From Clostridiaceae bacterium (GTDB taxonomy: Bacteria; Bacillota; Clostridia; Oscillospirales; Acutalibacteraceae): a DNA stretch of 10,753 nt. Below are positions 6,312 to 10,753 of the stretch, one piece after another. The stretch is from NCBI GenBank assembly GCA_016281115.1, contig JAEEHZ010000237.1:1-10753 (forward strand), given 5' to 3'. The position numbers and the translations under genes are program-made. The notes beneath the pieces were generated by a model. It did no database searches. It was not told the DNA's origin and was given only the letters and a program-made list of their open reading frames with translations. Within the stretch, counting starts at the first letter, position 1. Each line of letters starts with the position of its first letter.

Positions 6312-8747
6312 ATGAAAAAGAAAATCTTAGCAGTAGTTCTTGCCGCTATGATGGCAGTTTCTACCTGCGCAGTTTCTGCAGCTGCTGAAGAGAACACAGC
6401 AGAAAAAGATTCTGATTCTATAGTTGTATTGTTTACTAACGACGTACACTGCAACATCGACCACGTTGAAAAGTATGCAGAGCCTGTAGAAGACACTGAA
6501 ACAGAAACAGAAACAGAGACAGACACAAGCACAAGCACAGATTCTTCTGACACTGAATCCGATACCGATAAGATCGTATACGGCGATGTTACCGGCGATG
6601 GACTCGTTAAGATGGAAGACGTTGTTGAAGTTCAAAAGCACATTGCAAAGCTTATCACACTTGAGGGCAAAGCTCTTACAGCAGCAAACGTTGTTCTTGA
6701 CGAAGAGGTAAATATGCTCGACGTTACAACAATGCAGAAGTTCATTGCTGAGCTTATCAAAGAGCTCCCCGTTGAAGTGTACACAGTAGGTGAGCTAGTA
6801 GATTCCGAGCCTGACAGCGAAGATACGAATACTGAGGCAGATACAGCTTCAGAGGCAGATACATCTTCTGAGACAGCTTCAGAGGCAGACACAGCAACTG
6901 AGGAAGAAAAAGTATTGGAATCTGCACAGTTCGGCTATGCAGGCGTTGCAGCTTATAAAAAGGCTATGCAGAAAGAATACGACAACGTTGTGCTCGTTGA
7001 TATCGGTGACCACGTTCAGGGCGGCGCAGTTGGCGCATTGTCTAAGGGCGAAAACATAATCAAGATCATGAACGCTGTTCCTTATGACCTTGCCACACTC
7101 GGTAACCACGAATTTGACTATGCTATTCCGCGTTTGCGCGAGCTTACGGATATGGCTACCTACAAATATGTATCATCTAACTTTGTAGCATTAGAAAAAG
7201 ATTCAGACGGCAACGATGCTTCTCATTCTGTATATGATGCTTATGAAATCAAAGAATTAGGCGGCAAAAAGGTTGCTTTCGTTGGTGTTACAACACCTGA
7301 ATCATTTACAAAATCTACACCTTCTTACTTCAAGAATGAAGAAGGCGAATACATTTACGGCTTCTGCCAGGGCAACGACGGCGCTGACCTTTACGCTAAC
7401 GTACAGGCTTCTGTAGACGCTGCAATTGCTGAGGGCGCAGAAATCGTTGTAGGTATGGGTCACCTTGGTGACGATGAGGAGAGCAAGCCTTGGACATCTG
7501 CTGAGGTTATTGCTAACACAACCGGCATCGATGCATTCCTTGACGGTCACTCACATCACCTTTATACAACTGACGTAGAAAACAAAGACGGCGAGAAAGT
7601 TACACTTGCACAGACAGGTACAGCTCTTGCAAACCTCGGTAAACTTATAATCGACGGCGAAGGCACTGTTACAGCTGAAATGATTGACGCAAAAGACTTC
7701 CTTGAGGTAGATGAGGATACTCAAAAAGTTGTTGATGAAATCAACGAATCATTGGCGGAGAAACTCAATTCCGTAATTGCAAAGTCAAGATATGACCTCG
7801 TTATCAACGATCCCGAATCAAGCAACAGAATTGTAAGATCAGCTGAGACAAACCTCGGCGACCTCTGTGCAGACGCATACAGAGATCTTACAGGCGCTGA
7901 TATCGCTTTCGTAAACGGCGGCGGCGTTCGTAAAGACATCAAAGCAGGCGACATCACATTCCAGAACGTTATCGACGTTCATCCTTTCGGAAACATGGCT
8001 TGCATGATCGAGGTTACAGGTCAGCAGATCGCTGACGCTCTTGAACTCGGCGCAATAGCTTGCCCCGGCGAGAGCGGCGGATTCCTTCAGGTTTCAGGTC
8101 TTACTTATACTATCGACACTACAATTGAATCTACAGTTAAGCTCTCTGAGGAGAAAGAGTTTATCGAAGTAGAGGGCGCAAGAAGAGTTAAGGATATTAA
8201 AGTAGGCGAAGAAGATTTAGACCTTACTAAGACTTATACACTTGCTTCTCATAACTATATGCTCAAGAACGGCGGCGACGGTTACACAATGTTCAAGGGC
8301 AGCAAGATCCTTCTTGACGAGATAAAGATCGACAACGAAGTTCTTATGGATTACATCCAGAAGATAGTTGACGAAGAACATTATTTACCTGACACATATA
8401 AGAATCCTTACGGTCTCGGCAGAATCACTATCATCGATGGTAGCGAAGACGGCGACGATTATATCGCAAAGGTTAAACTCAGCGAAGATATCAACTGGGA
8501 GAAAGTTTACATCTACGGCTGGGTAGACCAGGGCGCAGAAGTTATGAAAGATGCCGGCAAAGAGTTCCCCGGAATCGAAATGACTAAAGGAGAAGACGGC
8601 GTTTACACAGCAGATTTATCAGATTTTTCCACAATTAACAGAGTTATTATTTCTGACGGTAATAACAAAAAGACAGAAGATTTAGTTTTCAGCTTTGGTA
8701 GCGTACTCGAAGTTGATAATGATGATCTTTATATCGAACACGTTTGA
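6312..8747 (+). CDS. Secreted 5'-nucleotidase with an internal dockerin-like domain and a C-terminal starch-binding-like domain
   Basis: This 811-residue protein has a Sec signal peptide (MKKK, hydrophobic core 5-20, likely cleavage near 23-25). Its metallophosphoesterase domain is split. The first motif, FTNDVH (Asp44, His46), is followed by an acidic Thr/Glu/Ser linker (60-86), a dockerin-like domain (about 90-152) and a second acidic repeat linker (165-199). The domain then resumes at FGYAGVAAYKKAM with GDHVQGG (Asp233), GNHEFD (Asn265, catalytic-pair His266 and Asp269), GMGHLG (His384) and GHSHH (His413, His415). The 5'-nucleotidase C-terminal domain (about 490-700) has NLGDLCADAY and VNGGGVR. 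Residues 714-805 resemble CBM26. It should dephosphorylate nucleotides outside the cell; UshA-type residue roles are transferred from the family. No LPXTG motif or membrane anchor is seen, so the dockerin may dock it to a cohesin. The ATG at 6312 follows AGGAGG (6298-6303); the frame's earlier starts lie before the promoter's start site. Codon choice (ATC, AAC, CTC) suggests high expression. Confidence 0.92.
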   Translation: MKKKILAVVLAAMMAVSTCAVSAAAEENTAEKDSDSIVVLFTNDVHCNIDHVEKYAEPVEDTETETETETDTSTSTDSSDTESDTDKIVYGDVTGDGLVKMEDVVEVQKHIAKLITLEGKALTAANVVLDEEVNMLDVTTMQKFIAELIKELPVEVYTVGELVDSEPDSEDTNTEADTASEADTSSETASEADTATEEEKVLESAQFGYAGVAAYKKAMQKEYDNVVLVDIGDHVQGGAVGALSKGENIIKIMNAVPYDLATLGNHEFDYAIPRLRELTDMATYKYVSSNFVALEKDSDGNDASHSVYDAYEIKELGGKKVAFVGVTTPESFTKSTPSYFKNEEGEYIYGFCQGNDGADLYANVQASVDAAIAEGAEIVVGMGHLGDDEESKPWTSAEVIANTTGIDAFLDGHSHHLYTTDVENKDGEKVTLAQTGTALANLGKLIIDGEGTVTAEMIDAKDFLEVDEDTQKVVDEINESLAEKLNSVIAKSRYDLVINDPESSNRIVRSAETNLGDLCADAYRDLTGADIAFVNGGGVRKDIKAGDITFQNVIDVHPFGNMACMIEVTGQQIADALELGAIACPGESGGFLQVSGLTYTIDTTIESTVKLSEEKEFIEVEGARRVKDIKVGEEDLDLTKTYTLASHNYMLKNGGDGYTMFKGSKILLDEIKIDNEVLMDYIQKIVDEEHYLPDTYKNPYGLGRITIIDGSEDGDDYIAKVKLSEDINWEKVYIYGWVDQGAEVMKDAGKEFPGIEMTKGEDGVYTADLSDFSTINRVIISDGNNKKTEDLVFSFGSVLEVDNDDLYIEHV
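6495..6569 (+). repeat. Thr/Glu/Ser/Asp low-complexity linker, hexamer repeats
   Basis: In-frame units of ACAGAA and close variants encode alternating Thr-Glu, then Thr-Ser and Asp-rich residues (protein 62-86). They lead directly into the dockerin-like domain. Such acidic Thr-rich linkers commonly precede dockerins in Ruminococcus proteins. Copy number could change by replication slippage in steps that keep the frame. Confidence 0.75.
6579..6767 (+). other. Dockerin-like domain inside the nucleotidase (residues 90-152)
   Basis: Two half-repeats are visible. The first is YGDVTGDGLVKMEDVVEVQK with type I calcium-loop positions Asp92, Thr94, Asp96, Gly97 and Asp103, followed by a helix ending HIAKL. 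The second, AANVVLDEEVNMLDVTTMQK followed by FIAEL, keeps Asp130 and Asp137. It has Asn126 at loop position 1, Val128 at position 3 and Glu131 where Gly is usual. The paired loop-helix layout and spacing are those of type I dockerins, which bind cohesins. The second loop is degenerate, so calcium binding there may be weak. Confidence 0.82.
6834..6899 (+). repeat. Acidic EADTAS-type tandem repeat linker
   Basis: Units of 18 nt beginning GAGGCAGA encode EADTAS, EADTSS, a shortened ETAS (12 nt) and EADTAT (protein 175-196). The 12-nt unit looks like an 18-nt unit with an in-frame 6-nt loss. This linker separates the dockerin-like domain from the rest of the catalytic domain. Confidence 0.75.
8451..8726 (+). 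other. C-terminal starch-binding-like (CBM26-type) domain of the nucleotidase
   Basis: Residues about 714-805 follow the CBM25/26 pattern. WEKVYIYGWVDQG resembles the 'vyiYaWd' strand with its aromatic residues. EFPGIEMTKGEDGVYTADL matches 'WPG..Mt...dg.Y...l', with Phe in place of the usual Trp. VIISDGNNKKTEDLVF matches 'viFsDG...qT.dl'. In R. bromii-type amylases this module binds starch. The Trp-to-Phe change means binding cannot be assumed. The assignment is from memory of the family pattern. Confidence 0.6.
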
Positions 8748-8779
8748 TTGCAGTTCATTGTTCTGATAATTGAATAATT

Positions 8780-8819
8780 CAAGCCCCTCGGTACTTATTG
8801 ATCGGGGGGCTTGTTTTTT
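8780..8819 (+). terminator. Intrinsic terminator after the nucleotidase gene
   Basis: CAAGCCCC (8780-8787) pairs with GGGGCTTG (8806-8813). The stem extends inward through about four more pairs including G-T wobbles. It is followed by six T residues and an AT-rich tail. With the promoter at 6228 this makes the nucleotidase a one-gene unit. Confidence 0.9.
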
Positions 8820-8860
8820 ATATTTGAAGTGCATGGTATAGTTTTATTTTCTTTAAACTG

Positions 8861-8889
8861 TTGTTTTTTTATGATTTGAGTGATATAAT
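8861..8889 (+). promoter_or_regulatory. Sigma-A promoter of the VanY-type gene
   Basis: TTGTTT (8861-8866), a 17-nt spacer and a perfect TATAAT (8884-8889) with an extended -10 TG at 8881-8882. The start of transcription would be near 8896, leaving a leader of about 26 nt. Confidence 0.8.
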
Positions 8890-8921
8890 CGTACTCGAGA
8901 TTTATCCAAAAGGGGATGCCG

Positions 8922-9950
8922 ATGGGAATCAAGTATAGCAAAACAAGCGGCGATAATAATAACAGAAATTCAAATCGGCGTAAAAAATACGACCCGATTT
9001 TATTGGTGTGTGTTATTTTGTTTGCAGTATTTGTTGTATATAACGTGATTCTAATGATAAATTCCGGTACAAAGCAGGGCGATTCTCACGCATTTAAAGC
9101 CGGAAACGGAATCGAGCCTATATATGATGATTCAGACAGTGAACTTCTTCCCGAGGGTTATAAAACCGTTAAAATGACATTTGACGATTTGTCTGCGGGA
9201 GATCTTGTCCTTATAGGACTTGATAATTATTATTCCCGTGATGTAAGCGATTCTTTAGTTGGCATGTATGATTGCATGACTGAATATAACAGTTCAAAAA
9301 ACGCTGTACAGTGCTATTCTGTATCCGATTCTTCCGTTATAATCAGACCCGAGGTCTGTTCGGCTATGAACGATCTGCTTGTAAACTTTTACAAAAAGAC
9401 CAATATTTCAAATATTAATATTACAAGCGGATACAGGTCATTTTCACTTCAGCAAAGCCTGTTTGACCGTGAAATAGCAGAAAAAACCGAAGAAGAAGCG
9501 ATACATTGGGTGGCAAAGCCGGGTTACAGTGAGCATCACTCAGGTTATGCTGTGGATATTAATATCATAGATGATTCGGGCGTTGCCATAGAATATACAG
9601 GAGACGGAGAGTATAAATATCTTAATGACTCCGCACCTGACTACGGGTTTGTGGTAAGATATCAAGACAAAAAGAAGAATATAACAGGAATATATTATGA
9701 GCCATGGCATTTCAGATATGTTGGGTTGCCTCATTCCAAAATTATGCAGGAAAAGGACCTGTGCTTTGAAGAATATATTGATTATTTAAAAGATTTTTCA
9801 GCCAACGGAGAACATCTTAAATACAAACACAAAAACAAGACATACGAGATCTACTACTGCAAAGGCTACAATGTGTATGTCCCCGAAAATCTGAATTATT
9901 CAATAAGCGGCAACAACAAAGACGGATTTATAGTAACTGTTGATTACTGA
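8922..9950 (+). CDS. Membrane-anchored D-alanyl-D-alanine carboxypeptidase, VanY/M15B family
   Basis: The 342-residue protein has a short basic, Asn-rich cytoplasmic N-terminus, one membrane segment (about 25-46) and an extracellular part whose catalytic domain covers about 140-280. Zinc-peptidase motifs are complete: TSGYRS (168-173), SEHHSGYAVDI (His205 and Asp212 as zinc ligands) and YYEPWHFRYVG (catalytic Glu260, zinc ligand His263). The family removes the terminal D-Ala from peptidoglycan stem peptides outside the membrane. About 60 further residues follow the domain (including YKHKNKTYEIYYCKG), with no recognised fold. The start at 8922 is chosen because AAAAGGGG (8908-8915) then has a 6-nt spacing; the ATG at 8916 directly abuts the G run. 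No vanA/B-like resistance genes are nearby, so normal wall trimming is more likely than glycopeptide resistance. Confidence 0.9.
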   Translation: MGIKYSKTSGDNNNRNSNRRKKYDPILLVCVILFAVFVVYNVILMINSGTKQGDSHAFKAGNGIEPIYDDSDSELLPEGYKTVKMTFDDLSAGDLVLIGLDNYYSRDVSDSLVGMYDCMTEYNSSKNAVQCYSVSDSSVIIRPEVCSAMNDLLVNFYKKTNISNINITSGYRSFSLQQSLFDREIAEKTEEEAIHWVAKPGYSEHHSGYAVDINIIDDSGVAIEYTGDGEYKYLNDSAPDYGFVVRYQDKKKNITGIYYEPWHFRYVGLPHSKIMQEKDLCFEEYIDYLKDFSANGEHLKYKHKNKTYEIYYCKGYNVYVPENLNYSISGNNKDGFIVTVDY

Positions 9951-9993
9951 TAATGGATTTATTAACATTGCGGTATCTATTTTACAAAAACTC

Positions 9994-10022
9994 TTGATTT
10001 TTTCCACGATTTAATATACAAT
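9994..10022 (+). promoter_or_regulatory. Sigma-A promoter of tRNA-Leu
   Basis: TTGATT (9994-9999), a 17-nt spacer and TACAAT (10017-10022). Transcription should start near 10029, about 34 nt before the mature tRNA 5' end. The gap 9951-10062 holds nothing else that I can support, and no hairpin terminator is seen after the VanY-type gene. Confidence 0.7.
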
Positions 10023-10062
10023 ACTAAACGTGGCTTGTTTGAGCTACGCAGATTATAAATGC

Positions 10063-10149
10063 GCAGGTATGGCGGAATTGGCAGACGCGTACGGTTCAGG
10101 TCCGTATGAAAGCAATTTCATGCAGGTTCAAGTCCTGTTACCTGCACCA
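10063..10149 (+). tRNA. tRNA-Leu, anticodon CAG
   Basis: The 87-nt class II tRNA has a perfect 7-bp acceptor stem (GCAGGTA at 10063-10069 with TACCTGC at 10139-10145), discriminator A and an encoded CCA at 10147-10149. The D-arm contains GGCGGAATTGGCAGACGC, typical of bacterial tRNA-Leu. The anticodon stem TACGG/CCGTA holds loop TTCAGGT with anticodon CAG at 10097-10099, reading CUG. A long variable arm (TGAAAGCAATTTCA) and a TTCAAGT T-loop follow. No clear intrinsic terminator is visible immediately downstream. Confidence 0.96.
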
Positions 10150-10179
10150 AAATTTTATATTTTGAACGAAAATTGGCTT

Positions 10180-10253
10180 ATACTGTAAGGTACAAAAACC
10201 TTGCGTTTAAGCTGATTTTTGCTTTATCTATAAATTTTAATCCTTTACAGTAT
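10180..10253. repeat. Inverted repeat with arms 51 bp apart, downstream of tRNA-Leu
   Basis: ATACTGTAAGG (10180-10190) and CCTTTACAGTAT (10242-10253) are reverse complements apart from one extra T. The left arm can also form a smaller AAGGT/ACCTT hairpin with the bases just after it (10187-10202). The gap 10150-10338 has no supportable gene and is AT-rich. The repeat's role is unknown. Confidence 0.5.
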
Positions 10254-10271
10254 CGTTTAAATTCGTTTCGC

Positions 10272-10292
10272 GTTGCAGTATTTGTTGCAGTA
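10272..10292. repeat. Short direct repeat GTTGCAGTA, two copies
   Basis: Two identical 9-bp copies (10272-10280 and 10284-10292) are separated by TTT, giving a 12-bp period. They sit about 50 bp before the XRE promoter. This could be a regulator site or chance. Confidence 0.4.
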
Positions 10293-10338
10293 AATAAAAT
10301 GCGTAAGGCGGCTTTTTATAATAAAATTTTTTTGAGTG

Positions 10339-10367
10339 TTGACACACACGGTAGGCCGTGGTAAACT
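10339..10367 (+). promoter_or_regulatory. Sigma-A promoter of the XRE regulator gene
   Basis: A perfect TTGACA (10339-10344), a 17-nt spacer and TAAACT (10362-10367). Transcription should start near 10374, 26 nt before the GTG start. The spacer contains the operator described separately. Confidence 0.78.
10346..10361. promoter_or_regulatory. Putative XRE operator, copy 1 (imperfect)
   Basis: ACACGG-TAGG-CCGTGG is an inverted repeat with five of six arm positions paired. It begins 2 nt after the -35 and ends against the -10, so a bound protein would block RNA polymerase. It matches copy 2 at 13 of 16 positions in the same placement, which suggests autoregulation. Confidence 0.72.
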
Positions 10368-10399
10368 GTAAGCAGCTCAAATGGAAGAAGGGAAAAACT

Positions 10400-10603
10400 G
10401 TGAACAATATAAGAAAAGTCAGAGAAGAAAAACATATAAACCGCGCACAGCTTGCAAAGCTGTCGGGCGTGCCGCTCAGGACGATAGAGGACTGGGAAGC
10501 TGGAAAAACAGTCCCGACAAACGCATACCAGCTATTAAAAGTTGCTAAAGTCCTCGGCTGCCGAATCGAAGATTTGATTTGCGCAGCGGATGGAGAAAAG
10601 TAA
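10400..10603 (+). CDS. Small XRE-family helix-turn-helix transcriptional regulator
   Basis: The 67-residue protein consists almost entirely of a Cro/C1-type DNA-binding domain. INRAQLAKLSGVPLRTIEDW forms the helix-turn-helix (about residues 12-31), followed by EAGKTVPTNAYQLLKVAKVLGC and an IEDLI end helix, as in phage and chromosomal XRE repressors. There is no sensor or dimerisation domain beyond this fold. The GTG start at 10400 has AAGGG at 10388-10392 with a 7-nt spacing. An in-frame ATG at 10358 lies inside the promoter, upstream of the predicted transcript start, and is rejected. Its own promoter and that of the next gene share an inverted-repeat operator, so it is probably a self-limiting repressor that also controls the gene to the right. 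The target identity is unknown. Confidence 0.88.
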   Translation: MNNIRKVREEKHINRAQLAKLSGVPLRTIEDWEAGKTVPTNAYQLLKVAKVLGCRIEDLICAADGEK

Positions 10604-10651
10604 AAAAAATAAGCGCGTTTTTATTTTATGAAAAAATTTCAAAAAAAAGGG

Positions 10652-10680
10652 TTGACAACCACGGTTGACCGTGGTATACT
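10652..10680 (+). promoter_or_regulatory. Strong sigma-A promoter of the gene at the right edge
   Basis: A perfect TTGACA (10652-10657), a 17-nt spacer and TATACT (10675-10680). Transcription should begin near 10687, leaving a leader of about 51 nt before the ATG at 10738. No convincing terminator separates it from the XRE gene; only a weak AT-rich inverted repeat (AAAATAA/TTATTTT) lies at about 10606-10627. Confidence 0.82.
10659..10674. promoter_or_regulatory. Putative XRE operator, copy 2 (perfect inverted repeat)
   Basis: CCACGG-TTGA-CCGTGG has perfect 6-bp arms around a 4-nt centre. It starts 2 nt after the -35 and runs to the first base before the -10. The position is identical to copy 1 before the XRE gene. 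The better symmetry suggests tighter binding here than at the regulator's own promoter. Confidence 0.78.
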
Positions 10681-10737
10681 ATAGACACAGTAAAGGAACG
10701 GACACCTACTGTAAATAAAAAAAGTGAGGTATTTATT

Positions 10738-10753
10738 ATGAAAAATTTAGTTA
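10738..10753 (+). CDS. First codons of an unidentified gene (runs off the right edge)
   Basis: ATG AAA AAT TTA GTT, then a partial codon, begins 7 nt after GTGAGGT (10724-10730), a reasonable ribosome site. It lies downstream of a strong, operator-bearing promoter. Only Met-Lys-Asn-Leu-Val is visible, so the product cannot be identified. It is the probable target of the small XRE regulator. Confidence 0.6.

Noticed and set aside
8922..9950. Glycopeptide-resistance cassette suggested by a VanY-type enzyme.
   Set aside because: No VanR/S, VanH, ligase or VanX is present in the window. Single VanY-family carboxypeptidases are common housekeeping wall enzymes.
10004..10033. CCACG and CGTGG half-sites flank the tRNA-Leu promoter -10, recalling the XRE half-site.
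   Set aside because: The arms are only 5 bp, lack the final G of CCACGG, and are 20 bp apart instead of 4-6 bp. Chance is the better explanation.
10090..10106. ACGGTTCAGGTCCGT resembles the XRE operator (ACGG, central TT/GA, CCGT).
   Set aside because: It is the anticodon stem-loop of tRNA-Leu(CAG), and its symmetry is fully explained by tRNA pairing. It has different spacing and no promoter role.
10173..10364. A 63-codon open frame starting at TTG between tRNA-Leu and the XRE gene.
   Set aside because: It has no ribosome site, a TTG start and AT-driven composition, and it runs through the XRE promoter and operator. No recognisable protein is encoded.
10358..10399. Upstream ATG extension of the XRE protein by 14 residues.
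   Set aside because: The ATG lies between the -35 and -10 of the promoter, before the transcript start. The GTG at 10400 has a proper ribosome site, and the protein then begins right at the HTH domain.
1..10753. CRISPR array, insertion sequence or transposase.
   Set aside because: No regularly spaced repeats with unique spacers, no transposase motifs and no paired IS ends were found on reading both strands.

Overview
The window looks like a chromosomal segment of a low-to-mid GC Gram-positive gut Clostridium-class bacterium. A Ruminococcus bromii-like member of the Oscillospiraceae/Ruminococcaceae is my best guess. The reasons are strong Shine-Dalgarno sites, sigma-A-type promoters, a PepV/TarI/TarJ gene set, and a secreted protein that carries both a dockerin-like domain and a starch-binding (CBM26-like) domain. 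The taxon is an inference from content. Every recognised gene is on the + strand.

Region 1 (1-6152) is a tightly packed gene run: the acidic C-terminus of an unidentified protein, a PepV-type M20 dipeptidase, a polytopic membrane protein, an ExoA-like family 2 glycosyltransferase with C-terminal membrane helices, a LicD-family phosphotransferase, TarI (ribitol-5-phosphate cytidylyltransferase) and TarJ (NADPH-dependent ribulose-5-phosphate reductase). It ends in an intrinsic terminator that overlaps the tarJ stop codon. TarJ and TarI together make CDP-ribitol. The neighbouring LicD protein belongs to the fold family of fukutin/FKRP, which use CDP-ribitol, so this may be a small module that decorates a surface glycan with ribitol-phosphate. 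A promoter appears to lie just before licD.

Region 2 (6153-8819) is a monocistronic unit with its own strong promoter. It encodes an 811-residue secreted 5'-nucleotidase. A dockerin-like domain flanked by acidic Thr/Ser/Glu/Asp repeats is inserted inside the metallophosphoesterase domain, between the first and second metal-binding motifs. A starch-binding-like domain follows at the C-terminus. This architecture is the most unusual thing in the window.

Region 3 (8820-10149) has a membrane-anchored VanY-type D,D-carboxypeptidase with its own promoter, then a tRNA-Leu(CAG) gene with an encoded CCA and its own promoter.

Region 4 (10150-10753) starts with an AT-rich gap containing repeats. A 67-residue XRE-family regulator follows, then the first codons of a further gene. 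The promoters of both genes carry the same 16-bp inverted-repeat element, placed identically between -35 and -10. This points to a compact self-controlling repressor circuit whose target gene runs off the right edge.
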